Positions 45,112-54,038 are shown, counted from the stretch's first letter. The stretch: DNA of 64,000 nucleotides from Actinomadura violacea (GCF_017573465.1 NZ_JAGEPF010000005.1:1-64000); one strand, 5' to 3'. Translations and numbers: made by a program. The notes: generated by a model not told the origin, from the sequence alone.

Positions 45112-45843
45112 ATGAACGACACCTCCCGGGCCCAGGTCGTCACGCCGGCGGAATGGGAGGCCGCCCGCCTGCGCCTGTCGTCGAAGGAGCAGGAACTGAC
45201 CCGCGCCCGGGACGCTTTGGCCGCTCAGCGCAGGCGGATGCCGTGGCTGAAGGTGGATCGGGAATACGCCTTCGACGGTCCGAACGGCGCCGCCCGGCTG
45301 CTCGACCTGTTCGAGGGCCGCCGTCAACTGCTGCTCTACCGCGCCTTCTTCGAGCCGGGCGTGGACGGCTGGCCCGACCACGCCTGCCTCGGCTGCTCGC
45401 TGATGGCCGACCAGGTCGCCCATCTCGCGCATCTCCACGCCCGCGACACCACGCTCGCGTTCGCCTCACGCGCACCGCAACCCGACATCGAGCGGATGAA
45501 AGCGCGCATGGGCTGGGCCATGCCCTGGTACACGATCACTGACAGCTTCGACACCGACTTCGGCGTGGCCGAGTGGTACGGCACCAACGCATTCATCCGC
45601 GACGGCGACAACGTCTACCGCACGTACTTCATCAACGATCGCGAACACGAGCCGATGGGAGCGACGTTGGGTTCCCTCGACTTCACCGCACTCGGACGCC
45701 AAGAGGACTGGGAGGACTCCCCCGACGGATACCCCCAGGTGCCGCGATACGCGTGGCTGAAGCGACACGACGAATACGGCCCGGCCTGGCGAGCCGCGCA
45801 CCCCACCACCACAGAATCGGCGAATCATGCGCACCGTGACTGA
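45112..45843 (+). CDS. DUF899 family thioredoxin-like protein
   Basis: A 243-residue member of DUF899, a thioredoxin-fold family. Landmarks are MPWLKVDREYAFDGPNGAAR, LLLYRAFFEPG and the CxxC-like ACLGCSLMAD, then YGTNAFIRDGDNVYRTYF. Members may act as peroxide- or thiol-linked enzymes; few are characterised. Its end overlaps the sigma-factor start by 17 bases, so it is coupled to the regulator. Confidence 0.93.
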   Translation: MNDTSRAQVVTPAEWEAARLRLSSKEQELTRARDALAAQRRRMPWLKVDREYAFDGPNGAARLLDLFEGRRQLLLYRAFFEPGVDGWPDHACLGCSLMADQVAHLAHLHARDTTLAFASRAPQPDIERMKARMGWAMPWYTITDSFDTDFGVAEWYGTNAFIRDGDNVYRTYFINDREHEPMGATLGSLDFTALGRQEDWEDSPDGYPQVPRYAWLKRHDEYGPAWRAAHPTTTESANHAHRD

Positions 45844-46789
45844 AGCCAAGGCCGGCGACAACGATTTCGGAAGGCTGAGCGAACCGTTCCGGCGTGAGTT
45901 GCTCGCCTACTGCTACCGCATGCTCGGCTCGGTCGACGAGGCCGAAGAGGTGGTGCAAGACGTCTACCTCGACGCCTGGCGTGCCTACAACGCGTTCGAG
46001 GGACGGTCGTCGCTGCGTACCTGGCTGTACCGCATCGCGACCCGGGCCTGTTTCAAGGCGCTGGAAAAAAGTAGACGCAGGCCTCTGCCCGCGGATCTCG
46101 GCGCCCCCCAGACAGACCTGGATGCGGCGCTCGGTCCGCAGGCTCGGGAGGTGCCGTGGCTCCAGCCGATGCCCGACTTCCTGTTCACCGCCGCACCGGC
46201 CGATCCGGCGACGGTCGTGGTGGAACGACAGACTATGCGGCTCGCGCTGGTAGGAGCGCTCCAGCAGCTGCCGCCGCGACAGCGGGCCGTGCTGATTCTC
46301 CGCGATGTGCTGCAATGGCGTAGCGCCGAGGTGGCACAACTGCTGGAGATGACGACAGCGGCCGTCAACAGCGCGCTCCAACGCGCCCGAGCCCAGGTTC
46401 CGCTCAGTCAAGACGAGTTGACCGAGCCCGCCGAGCCACGACAGCGGGCCCTGCTCGACCGATACGTCACCGCCTTCGAAACCGCGGACGTCGATCAACT
46501 CGTCGCGGTATTGACCGAGGACGCCAGATGGGAAATGCCGCCGATCGTGACCTGGTTCGAAGGCCGCGACACCATTCTCGCCTTCCTGGCCAAGCAGATG
46601 CGAGTGATCGGACCGACCGCGCTGGTCCCCGCCTCCGCCAACGGACAACCCGCCTTCGCGGTGTACGCCCGCGGCCGCGACGGCGCACACCGCCCACATG
46701 CGCTGCACGTACTGACACTCACAACCGAGGGCGCCTGCCGGATCGTCGCGTTCCACGGCTCAGGGCTGTTTCCACTATTCGGGCTCTGA
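45827..46789 (+). CDS. ECF sigma factor with C-terminal SnoaL-like domain (SigG-like)
   Basis: A 320-residue extracytoplasmic-function sigma factor. Region 2 is at about 20-90 (LLAYCYRMLGSVDEAEEVVQ, GRSSLRTWLYRIATRACFKA) and region 4 at about 140-190 (LQQLPPRQRAVLILRDVLQW). An SnoaL-like domain of about 120 residues follows (RYVTAFETADVDQLVAVLTE). In this group the extra domain replaces a separate anti-sigma factor and modulates activity. The preceding genes are the likely regulon or ligand-supplying partners. It overlaps the DUF899 gene and is followed after one base by a small ORF. Confidence 0.94.
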   Translation: MRTVTEAKAGDNDFGRLSEPFRRELLAYCYRMLGSVDEAEEVVQDVYLDAWRAYNAFEGRSSLRTWLYRIATRACFKALEKSRRRPLPADLGAPQTDLDAALGPQAREVPWLQPMPDFLFTAAPADPATVVVERQTMRLALVGALQQLPPRQRAVLILRDVLQWRSAEVAQLLEMTTAAVNSALQRARAQVPLSQDELTEPAEPRQRALLDRYVTAFETADVDQLVAVLTEDARWEMPPIVTWFEGRDTILAFLAKQMRVIGPTALVPASANGQPAFAVYARGRDGAHRPHALHVLTLTTEGACRIVAFHGSGLFPLFGL

Positions 46790-46790
46790 C

Positions 46791-47036
46791 ATGGCCAACG
46801 GCGTGTCCGAATCAGAAAGCACCACCCAGCACAACGAGGGGCTACAGGCACAGCTGCGACTGTTCTGCCACCTCATGCTCGGTTCGGCCGACGCCGCCGA
46901 CCGCGTCATGCGGCAGATCTACCATCGCGCACTCGATCACCAAGACGATCAACAGCATCGGCAATCAGAACGCGACCGATTATTCCGTATCGCCATCGAC
47001 CTCTGCGACGCCCACTGTCGTTCATCGCACGAATAA
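46791..47036 (+). CDS. Small sigma-region-2-like protein
   Basis: An 81-residue frame whose ATG lies one base after the sigma stop. LQAQLRLFCHLMLGSADAAD and RDRLFRIAIDLCDAHC resemble ECF sigma region 2 (compare LLAYCYRMLGSVDEAE and WLYRIATRACF of the gene before it), but there is no region 4 and no DNA-reading element. It could be a decoy for RNA polymerase core or for the sigma factor's partner, or a degenerate duplicate. The coupling supports translation. Confidence 0.65.
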   Translation: MANGVSESESTTQHNEGLQAQLRLFCHLMLGSADAADRVMRQIYHRALDHQDDQQHRQSERDRLFRIAIDLCDAHCRSSHE

Positions 47037-47048
47037 GCAAAGAGGCAC

Positions 47049-47795
47049 CTACAGGTTGTTGTGGGCGTCGCGCCTTGGGCGGGTGGGGGTGGCCGGGGCG
47101 TTTGCGGTCGGGGCGCTGGGCGGCTGGTGGGGTGTGCGGCGGGATAGGCGGATGTAGAGGAGCATCAGTGCTCCTGCGGCGAGGAGGGTCAGACCGGACG
47201 GAAGGAGGAAGGCGAAGCGGAGGCCGACGGAGGCGTGGACGTCGAGGCCGGGCGATCCGTCCAGGCGCATCACTGCTACGGACCAGGCGCCGTGTGTCTT
47301 GTTCCAGTTCAGCGTCCGGACGCCTGGTCCCGAGGACGCCGCTACCCAGAACGGCTGGTGCGCGGGTGCGGATGCCGCGCGGGCGGCGCCCGGGTGCCGG
47401 GTGAAGGCCGCCCGGAACGGAGAGAGCTCCGCGGAGGCGAACTCGTCGTGCGCGACGGCGCGCAGGTAGGCCTCGACCTCACGCTTCGGTCCGATGCCGA
47501 CGAACAGCCGGGTGCGCGGGTCGGCGGGGCGCACCACGATCCGGACATGCGCCAGTTCGCCCACGTCGGGATCGGGATCCGCCGGACGGGCCGTGTCCGC
47601 GCCGACATCGATCTCGTCGGTCTTCAGGGCCGCGGTCGGCGTGGTGAAGCGGTGCTCGGCGGTGCCGAAGCGGCCGCCGGAGCCCGCCTGGAGCGCGCCA
47701 CCGATGGTGAGGGCGGCACCGGCCGGCACGGCGATGGCGGCGGTGATGGCGAGCGTGATGCGGGCCGGGCGCGAGCCCGCGGGGAGACGAGCCAT
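47049..47795 (-). CDS. Two-helix membrane protein of a TetR-controlled pair
   Basis: A 248-residue protein with an N-terminal membrane helix (about 13-36), an outer domain of about 150 residues (DVGELAHVRIVVRPADPRTR, PFWVAASSGPGVRTLNWNKT) and a second helix (about 198-218) before a proline/alanine-rich cytosolic tail. It resembles many uncharacterised actinobacterial proteins found beside TetR regulators. The start follows GGAGGAAG. It diverges from the TetR gene and two perfect palindromes lie between them. Confidence 0.87.
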   Translation of the reverse strand: MARLPAGSRPARITLAITAAIAVPAGAALTIGGALQAGSGGRFGTAEHRFTTPTAALKTDEIDVGADTARPADPDPDVGELAHVRIVVRPADPRTRLFVGIGPKREVEAYLRAVAHDEFASAELSPFRAAFTRHPGAARAASAPAHQPFWVAASSGPGVRTLNWNKTHGAWSVAVMRLDGSPGLDVHASVGLRFAFLLPSGLTLLAAGALMLLYIRLSRRTPHQPPSAPTANAPATPTRPRRDAHNNL

Positions 47796-47812
47796 GCTCT
47801 TCCTCCTTTGAG

Positions 47813-47853
47813 TAGCACAGTCGTGCTAGTCACAAAGTAGCACGCGTGTGCTA
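47813..47853. promoter_or_regulatory. Two palindromic TetR operators
   Basis: TAGCACAGTCGTGCTA (47813-47828) and TAGCACGCGTGTGCTA (47838-47853) share the half-site TAGCAC/GTGCTA and are 25 bp apart centre to centre. They lie in the 68-bp gap between the membrane gene and the TetR gene, so TetR probably represses both. Confidence 0.88.
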
Positions 47854-47863
47854 GGAAGGGGAG

Positions 47864-48451
47864 ATGGCGAAAGTGGATCCCGAACAGCGCAGGGCCGATG
47901 TGGTGGAGGCGGTGTGGCGGGTCGTCCGGCGCGACGGTCTGTCGGCGGCCTCGGTCCGCAACGTGGCGCAGGAGGCCGGCCTGTCGATGGGGTCGCTGCG
48001 GCACTACTTCGCGTCCCAGGCGGAGCTGCTGTCCTTCACCCTGCGTGCGGTCATCGAACGGATCGAGGCGCGGATCGCGGCGCTGCCGTCGGAACCCGAT
48101 CCGCGCCGCCGCGCCGAGCGCGTCCTGCTGGAACTGCTGCCGCTGGACCCGGAACGCGCCGCCGAGAACGAGGTGTGGCTGGCCTTCACGGCGCGCGCGC
48201 AGGTGGACCCCGAACTGCGGACCGTTCATGACCAAGGCTACGACGTCCTGCGGGGCGGGTGCCGCCGGCTGGTCGACGGGCTCGCCGGAGAGGTGGTGGG
48301 CCTGGACGTGGAACTCGAGACCGACCGCCTCCACGCGCTGCTCGACGGCCTCGCGGTGCACATCGCCATGCGGCCCGACGCCCTCACGCCCGACAAGGCG
48401 CGGCTGATCGTCGCGCGCCACCTGGACGAGCTGACACGGCACGCGCGCTAA
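47864..48451 (+). CDS. TetR family transcriptional regulator
   Basis: A 195-residue repressor. The helix-turn-helix is at about 14-58 (AVWRVVRRDGLSAASVRNVA, GLSMGSLRHYFASQAELLSF), which puts it near the BetI-like group. The C-terminal helical ligand domain is of unknown specificity. It starts 11 bases after a palindromic operator, and binding there would shut off both its own gene and the divergent membrane protein. Confidence 0.94.
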   Translation: MAKVDPEQRRADVVEAVWRVVRRDGLSAASVRNVAQEAGLSMGSLRHYFASQAELLSFTLRAVIERIEARIAALPSEPDPRRRAERVLLELLPLDPERAAENEVWLAFTARAQVDPELRTVHDQGYDVLRGGCRRLVDGLAGEVVGLDVELETDRLHALLDGLAVHIAMRPDALTPDKARLIVARHLDELTRHAR

Positions 48452-48737
48452 GTGCCTGCGTCACAACCTCGGAGATCGTCCCCGTCGCCCGACGAGTAGC
48501 CGTTCCAGTGCCCCCTATATCCGGCCGACAACGCTGAGCTTCTTCCGGCGTTACGTGGTCTTGCGGAGCTGCAGGGTGTGGACGGCCTTGGCGATGCGAC
48601 CGCGGTAGGGCAGGCGGGATGGCCAATGGTGAATCTAGTGCCACCCGAAGTCGGATGGCCGCGTTACTGTTCTCCGCTCCCGGAACGACGACGCTGATCC
48701 CGTGCCCGATGAGGCGGGCACGGAAGGAGATCACCAC

Positions 48738-49151
48738 ATGGCCACCAGCGCGGCGCCCGTCGAGCAGTGCCTGACCGGCACCCCGTGGGCGATTCGGCTC
48801 GGCCAGGCCGCTACGGAGCGGCCCGCGCTGGAGATGTACGAGGCAGAGACCCTGGTCGACGTCGTCGTGCGGTCATCGGTGGCGCCGGAGATGCTGCGAG
48901 GCGCCCGGCGCGGCGTCTCCTTCGGACGCCCGTGCGCCATCGCCTGGGGCCGGCTGCCGGCCGATTCGTCCCTCCCGGTGGTGCTGTTCACCGGCGGCCG
49001 ATGGGCCGGCCGGAAGCAGCGCGCAGAGGTGATCGCGGTCGGCGGGTTCTGCTGGCTGGCCATCGCGTACGGGCGGTTCACCACCGTCGGCGTCGAGCAC
49101 CGCGGCACCTCGTGCGGCCGCCTGCGCATCCGGCGCGGCCCCCGGTCGTGA
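48738..49151 (+). CDS. Hypothetical protein, 137 residues
   Basis: I do not recognise the family. The protein is basic at its end (RLRIRRGPRS), has two short hydrophobic stretches (LPVVLFTGGRW and AEVIAVGGFCWLAIAYGRF) and opens MATSAAPVEQCLTGTPWAIR. GGAAGGAG precedes the start, which supports translation. It is about 110 bp before the glycosyltransferase gene and may be the first gene of that operon. Confidence 0.62.
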   Translation: MATSAAPVEQCLTGTPWAIRLGQAATERPALEMYEAETLVDVVVRSSVAPEMLRGARRGVSFGRPCAIAWGRLPADSSLPVVLFTGGRWAGRKQRAEVIAVGGFCWLAIAYGRFTTVGVEHRGTSCGRLRIRRGPRS

Positions 49152-49259
49152 CGGTCGCCGCCGACGCGGAACGCGCGGCGGCGAGCGTTCCCTTCCCCGA
49201 TCCCCCATCCGGCCGGCGACGGCCGAGTTCCATCGCGTCGAAATAGAAAGCACCAGGTC

Positions 49260-50402
49260 GTGAACCCCTCCTTGATCCACCCCGGCACCAGACGGCACGT
49301 CACGATCGTGTCGGCGAGCGTCGGCGCCGGGCACGACGGCGCGGCGAGCGAGCTGGCCCGCCGGCTCGGCGAAGCCGGATTCACCGTCGGCCGCCACGAC
49401 TTTCTCGACCTCCTCCCGGCCTCGCTCGGCCGCCTCCTGCGGCAGACGTACGCGCTGCAACTGCGGGCCGCCCCGGAGAGCTGGGAGCGGTTGTTCAGCG
49501 CGCTGGACCGGCGCCGGAAGCTCGCGGCGGCGGCACGTGCCCTGAGCGGGCTGGCCGCCCGTCGCCTCGCCCGTACGGCGGCGGGCTCCGACGTCGTCGT
49601 GTCGACCTACCCCCTCGCGAGCCAGGCGCTGGGCCGGCTGCGGCGGCGCGGCGCGCTCCGGGTCCCGGTCGTCACCTACCTCACCGACATGTCCGTACAC
49701 CCCCTGTGGATCGCCGAAGGGGCCGACGCCCACCTGGCGCTGCACCCGACGGCGGCGGCGCAGGCGCGACGGCTCGGCGCGGCCGACGTCCGGGTGTGCT
49801 CGCCCGCCGTACGACCCGGGTTCCGGCCCGTCTCGTCCGTCCTCGAACGGCAGCTGGCACGGCTGCACTTCGGCCTGCCGGACGACGACCGCCTGGCCCT
49901 GGTGGTCGCGGGGGCGTGGGGTTCCGGGGACGTGGCGGCCACCGTACGGGACGTGGCCGCGTCCCGGCTGGTCACGCCGGTCGTCGTGTGCGGGCGCAAC
50001 ACCGCGCTGCGGGAGACGCTCGCCCGCTCCGGCGTCGGCGTCACGCTCGGCTGGGTCGAGGACATGCCGGCGTTGATGCGCGCCTGTGACCTCGTGGTTC
50101 AGAACGCCGGCGGCCTCAGCTCCCTCGAGGCGCTGGCGTCCGGCCTGCCCGTCATCAGCTACCGCTGCCTTCCGGGACACGGCAGGACCAACGCCGCCGC
50201 TTTGGAGGAGTCCGGGTGGGCGCCGTGGGCACGCAGACCCGACGAGCTGCCCGAGGCGTTGTTCACGGCGCTGACGGCACCCCGCGCCATGGGGTCCACC
50301 GGAGCCGCCGACCCGGCGGCGATCGTCGCCGCCCTGGCGACCAGACGAGACTCCGCGGCCACCGGCCGGCCCGCGCCCGAGATGGTGGAGGCGTCTCGAT
50401 GA
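49260..50402 (+). CDS. GT28-type glycosyltransferase (MGDG-synthase-like)
   Basis: A 380-residue glycosyltransferase of the MurG/MGDG-synthase class. The N-terminal half has VTIVSASVGAGHDGAASELA, the diacylglycerol-galactosyltransferase opening; the C-terminal half has the donor-binding WVEDMPALMRACDLVVQNAG followed by GGLSSLEALASGLPVISYR. It probably transfers a sugar from a nucleotide donor to a lipid at the membrane. Its stop overlaps the start of a polysaccharide deacetylase as ATGA, so the two act together in the cell envelope. The GTG start follows GAAAGCACCAGG. Confidence 0.9.
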   Translation: MNPSLIHPGTRRHVTIVSASVGAGHDGAASELARRLGEAGFTVGRHDFLDLLPASLGRLLRQTYALQLRAAPESWERLFSALDRRRKLAAAARALSGLAARRLARTAAGSDVVVSTYPLASQALGRLRRRGALRVPVVTYLTDMSVHPLWIAEGADAHLALHPTAAAQARRLGAADVRVCSPAVRPGFRPVSSVLERQLARLHFGLPDDDRLALVVAGAWGSGDVAATVRDVAASRLVTPVVVCGRNTALRETLARSGVGVTLGWVEDMPALMRACDLVVQNAGGLSSLEALASGLPVISYRCLPGHGRTNAAALEESGWAPWARRPDELPEALFTALTAPRAMGSTGAADPAAIVAALATRRDSAATGRPAPEMVEASR

Positions 50403-51178
50403 GCGCCACGCGCCTCGCCGTGACGGCGGCAGCCGTCCTCGGCACCGCGTATGCCGCGCCGGCCGTCACGTCGATCGGGCCGCTGCGCCGGCAGCTGTTC
50501 CCCGGGCTGGCCGGCGTCGGCGAGCCCGGCCATGTGGCGCTCACGTTCGACGACGGTCCGGACCCGCGCTCGACGCCGGCGTTCCTGGCCGCCTTGCGGG
50601 AGCACGAGGTGAAGGCCACCTTCTTCCTGCTCGGCCGGATGCTCAAGGCCGCCCCGGACCTGGGCCGGGAACTCGCCGAGTCCGGACACGAGATCGCCGT
50701 CCACGGATGGGAGCACCGCTGCATGCTGCTGCGTGGGCCCGCCGCGACGTACGACGATATGGCCCGGGCGATGGAGTCGATCGTCCAGGTCACCGGGACG
50801 GTGCCGCGATGGTACCGGCCCCCCTACGGTGTGCTGAGCTCCTCGGCCTTGCGGGCGGCCCGCCGCCTGGGCCTCACGCCGGTGCTCTGGACGAACTGGG
50901 GCCGGGACTGGACGCGCGCGGCGACCCCCGCCTCCATCCTCGCGACCCTCACGCGCGACCTCGGCGGTGGAGGGACCGTGCTCCTCCACGACTCCGACTG
51001 CACCTCAGCACCCGACTCGTGGAGGAACACGCTCGACGCGCTGCCGCCGCTCTTGGAAGGGATACGCGACCGCGGCCTGTCGGTCGGTCCCCTACGCGAC
51101 CACGGGCAGAACGCGCCGCGGCAAGGCCCTCGGCCTGCCGCCCCGCACGGCGCAGGTCCGGGACGGGGTGGCCGTTGA
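50399..51178 (+). CDS. Polysaccharide deacetylase (CE4)
   Basis: A 259-residue NodB-type deacetylase with an N-terminal signal or anchor (about 4-24). Its motifs are in order: TFDDGPDPRST with the catalytic and metal Asp, the metal-binding AVHGWEHRCM, then YRPPYGV and the final LLHDSD. It would remove acetyl groups from an N-acetylated glycan such as peptidoglycan or a chitin-like polymer outside the membrane. Translation is coupled to the preceding glycosyltransferase. The C-terminal 25 residues, rich in Gly, Arg and Pro, are not conserved. Confidence 0.93.
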   Translation: MSATRLAVTAAAVLGTAYAAPAVTSIGPLRRQLFPGLAGVGEPGHVALTFDDGPDPRSTPAFLAALREHEVKATFFLLGRMLKAAPDLGRELAESGHEIAVHGWEHRCMLLRGPAATYDDMARAMESIVQVTGTVPRWYRPPYGVLSSSALRAARRLGLTPVLWTNWGRDWTRAATPASILATLTRDLGGGGTVLLHDSDCTSAPDSWRNTLDALPPLLEGIRDRGLSVGPLRDHGQNAPRQGPRPAAPHGAGPGRGGR

Positions 51179-51336
51179 GCTTCTCACGCAGCGGCTTCCA
51201 ACGCCGGCGTGAGGAGCGCCGCGACGGCCGCGACTCGGCGAACGACAGCCGCGCGGCGGGCGGCGCTCATGGGGGAAGCCGGCCCAGGAACGCCGCCCGT
51301 TCGGTGACCTTCGCCCAATCTGCGGTGGTTCCGCGG

Positions 51337-52497
51337 TCAGGGCCGTTCGTCCAGCGCGTCCACCCAGCCCGTCTGCTCGTAGGTCTCCGACAGCCCCGGG
51401 ACGCCGTCCGCGCCCACGAAGGACTCGTAGGCGAGCAACTCGGCCGTCTTCGGGTCGATGACCAGCCGGATGCGGCCCCCCAGGCCGCCCATCGAGACCG
51501 CCACGCCCCGGCGGCCGACCGGATCGGCGACCGGGCCGTCCGAACGGATCCCCTGCTGCCCGGCCAGCACCCGGTAGAGCGCCGCCTTGGTCCCGGGCGT
51601 GATCGGGCCAGCCAGCAGGTCCTGCGCGGTCATCCAGATGTAGTACGGGTACGGGTCGACGTTCGCCGCGCCGCCCGACTTTCGCATGTCCGCCTCGTAC
51701 CGGCGGCGCAGCTCGCGGCCGAGGACCGCCGCGTCGACCGGCAGCCGGCGCAGCTCGTCCATCGACACCTGGGCGTTCCCGATCTGGTACCGGACCGGCA
51801 TGTCGTAGGTGTTCACCGACCTGGTCCGGTCCTCCTTGGACAGCAGCTCCGGCGCCCCGGCGCGGCGCCACTGCGCCTGGTCCCGCGGCGTCGGGAAGCT
51901 CGCCCGCACACCGATCCCGGTGATCGTCCGGGTGCGATCGTGCGCCGACCTCGCCGTCCAGCTCTCCTGGCGACCCGTCGTCACGAACGTGTACGGAAGC
52001 CTCTCCAGCTTCGGCCGGCCCTTTCGGGAGCCGGGGCTCGGGCGCGGGAGCGTGTGGCCCGGCAGGTCGTGCTCGTACTCGTGCACGACACGGGTCTGGA
52101 TGCGCTCGTACCAGTAGCGGCCCGGCTTGACCGGGGCGCGCTCGGCCGCTTTCGCGCTGGCGAGCAGGAATGTGCGCGCATCGACCGGCGACGGCTGCGT
52201 GACGGGCGTGTGCCGTCTCGCGGGGCCGTCCCCGCCTCCGGTGACGGCGACGGCGCCTCCCCCGGCGACCACCGCCGCGGCCGCGACACCGGCCGCGAGA
52301 AGCAGCGGGCGCCTGCCCGGCCGCGTCACCGCGCGCGGGACGGTCCGCGGCTCGGCGGACGTGCGCATGATCCGTTCCACCTCGGCGTCGCGGCGGCGCT
52401 CGTGCGCCTCCCCGGCCAGCTCGTCGAGCGCGGCGGGCCGCAGCGCCCGGAACGTGGTGTCGACGTCCTTCATCGTCCTCTTCTCTCCGGAGCTCAT
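51337..52497 (-). CDS. CU044_5270-like membrane protein paired with an ECF sigma factor
   Basis: A protein of about 386 residues: a cytosolic N terminus of some 60 residues, one membrane helix (about 73-93, LLLAAGVAAAAVVAGGGAV) and a large outer domain (KPGRYWYERIQTRVVHEYEH, TAQDLLAGPITPGTKAALYR, LVIDPKTAELLAYES). This architecture is common in actinomycetes directly downstream of an ECF sigma gene, and it may act as a signal receiver or anti-sigma-like partner. Its ATG at 52497 overlaps the sigma stop as ATGA. A start at 52473 with a better ribosome site is also possible. Confidence 0.88.
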   Translation of the reverse strand: MSSGEKRTMKDVDTTFRALRPAALDELAGEAHERRRDAEVERIMRTSAEPRTVPRAVTRPGRRPLLLAAGVAAAAVVAGGGAVAVTGGGDGPARRHTPVTQPSPVDARTFLLASAKAAERAPVKPGRYWYERIQTRVVHEYEHDLPGHTLPRPSPGSRKGRPKLERLPYTFVTTGRQESWTARSAHDRTRTITGIGVRASFPTPRDQAQWRRAGAPELLSKEDRTRSVNTYDMPVRYQIGNAQVSMDELRRLPVDAAVLGRELRRRYEADMRKSGGAANVDPYPYYIWMTAQDLLAGPITPGTKAALYRVLAGQQGIRSDGPVADPVGRRGVAVSMGGLGGRIRLVIDPKTAELLAYESFVGADGVPGLSETYEQTGWVDALDERP

Positions 52498-53078
52498 CGG
52501 GCCGCCTTCCCCGCGACGGGCGCGGCGGCGGGACGGGACGCGCGGGCGGAGCCGTCCGCAGCGTCCCCCGCGCAGGGGGTGTCGCCCGCCGCCTCCAGCG
52601 CACGGGCCAGACGCCTGCGGGCGCGGTGCAGCCGCACCGCGAACGCCGGCCCCGAGCAGCGCATCACCCGCGCGGCCTCGCGGGTGTCCAGCCCGTGCCA
52701 GTTGACCAGTGCCAGCACCTCCAGGTCGCGTTCGGGCAGCGCCGCGACCGCCGCGAGCACGGTCTCGCGCTCCACGACGTGCTCGGCGACGTCCCACGCG
52801 GCCAGGTCGCCGTGCGAGGTGAGCGCCCTGACCCGCGCGGCGAGGTCGCGGCCCCGCCGCCCCCGGTCACGCTGCTTGTGCAGCAGATTGCGAGCCACGG
52901 CCAGCAGCCATGGCAGCGCCGGGTCGCGCACCTCGTCCAGCCGCCGCCAGGCGATCAGGAACGTCTCCCCAGCGATGTCCTCCGCCGTGTGCGGTTCGGC
53001 GTGCGTCAGCGCGTACGCCAGCACACGCCGGTGGTACTCGTCGTACAGCCGGGTGAAGCGTGTTCCGCGTTCATCCAC
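52494..53078 (-). CDS. ECF-type RNA polymerase sigma factor
   Basis: A 194-residue sigma-70 of the extracytoplasmic type. Region 2 is at about 6-70 (RLYDEYHRRVLAYALTHAEP, then FLIAWRRLDEV and PWLLAVARNLLHK) and region 4 at about 110-160 (VAALPERDLEVLALVNWHGL, then VMRCSGPAFAVRLHRARRRL). A Pro/Ala-rich tail follows. It is the first gene of a coupled pair with a membrane protein that probably controls it. The target promoters are not visible in this window. Confidence 0.93.
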   Translation of the reverse strand: MDERGTRFTRLYDEYHRRVLAYALTHAEPHTAEDIAGETFLIAWRRLDEVRDPALPWLLAVARNLLHKQRDRGRRGRDLAARVRALTSHGDLAAWDVAEHVVERETVLAAVAALPERDLEVLALVNWHGLDTREAARVMRCSGPAFAVRLHRARRRLARALEAAGDTPCAGDAADGSARASRPAAAPVAGKAAR

Positions 53079-53270
53079 GAAGACCTCCCGTCGGGATCGG
53101 TTGTCGTGACGAAATCCCGGACGGACGGCCGGATTTACAGCACCACCCCGAAAAGTTCACTCGAGCCGCACAAGCGGCCCTGCTGGCCGGCCGTGAAGCA
53201 CTGCCCGTGAGGGACCCCCTGTGGATGCACTGCGCGCCGCCGACCGCGCCATGCGCAGTCAACTCCACCA

Positions 53271-53318
53271 TCGCCATGCAGGAACGGCTTTCCCTGGACT
53301 CGCCTTTCCGCGGTCTTA
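53271..53318. repeat. 48-bp dispersed repeat, copy 2
   Basis: Matches 7251-7298 with three mismatches. It lies just beyond the 3' end of the TetR gene, as the first copy lies beyond an IS5 relic. Confidence 0.6.
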
Positions 53319-53323
53319 CTGCT

Positions 53324-53986
53324 TCAGCTGTGTTGGGCTTCGGCGAGCTCGCGCATGTACTGGTGATAGAAGAGATCGACCTGGGTGAGAGTGATCTCGA
53401 TGATCTCGTCGAGGGTGGCGTCGAGGTGGCCTAGTACCTGGTCGGTCATGAGTTCGTTGATGGACCCGATGATCTGCGTGGTGCCCATCTGGATGCGCGG
53501 GGTGTGGGGGATGCCCTCGATCCGGGTGAGGGTGCCGGCGATGAATCCGGCGAAGTCGCGTTTGGCCCGCTGGTAGCGCTCCTCGGTGGCGGGGGTGGCG
53601 CAGCGGATGATCTCTCGGAAGAGCAAACGGGCGACGCGCGGGTCCGCGCCCACGGTGTTGATGAACGCCGAGATGCCGGCCGCGGCCTGGTCCGGGACGG
53701 TGGGGCCGGCGTCGGCGAGGGCGCGCAGGACCGATTCCTGGGCGCGGGTGATCTGGACGTCGTAGATGGTCAGGATCAGGCTTTCGCGGTCGGAGAAGGA
53801 CTCGTAGAAGAACTTCTTGGCCAGGCCGGCGCGGCGGCAGAGGTCCTCGACGGTGCTGGCCGCGTAGCCGACGGTGCCGAAGAGGTCCAGCCCGGCTTCG
53901 AGCAGCCGTTCACGGCGTGCGGATTCCCGTTCGTCGCCGTCCATGCCGCGGTACCGGCGCTTGTTAACGGGCTTGGGAGTCGTCAC
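53324..53986 (-). CDS. TetR family regulator of the lipase/desaturase operon
   Basis: A regulator of about 220 residues with a TetR helix-turn-helix (RERLLEAGLDLFGTVGYAAS, then LCRRAGLAKKFFYESFSDRE) and a long helical ligand domain. The basic KRRYRGMDGDERESARRE before it is typical of a subgroup that starts a little upstream, so GTG 53986 is preferred; ATGs at 54037 and 53944 are alternatives. It diverges from a secreted lipase gene, with a palindrome between, and probably represses that operon. Confidence 0.9.
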   Translation of the reverse strand: MTTPKPVNKRRYRGMDGDERESARRERLLEAGLDLFGTVGYAASTVEDLCRRAGLAKKFFYESFSDRESLILTIYDVQITRAQESVLRALADAGPTVPDQAAAGISAFINTVGADPRVARLLFREIIRCATPATEERYQRAKRDFAGFIAGTLTRIEGIPHTPRIQMGTTQIIGSINELMTDQVLGHLDATLDEIIEITLTQVDLFYHQYMRELAEAQHS

Positions 53987-54038
53987 CGCTTTTTCGTCCT
54001 CGAGTGTCTGGGTTCCGCTTGTCCCCATCTGGGACATT

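Noticed and set aside
48542..48700. Possible transposase remnant on the minus strand
   Set aside because: The RIAKAVHTLQLRKT pattern is too short and does not match a family convincingly.
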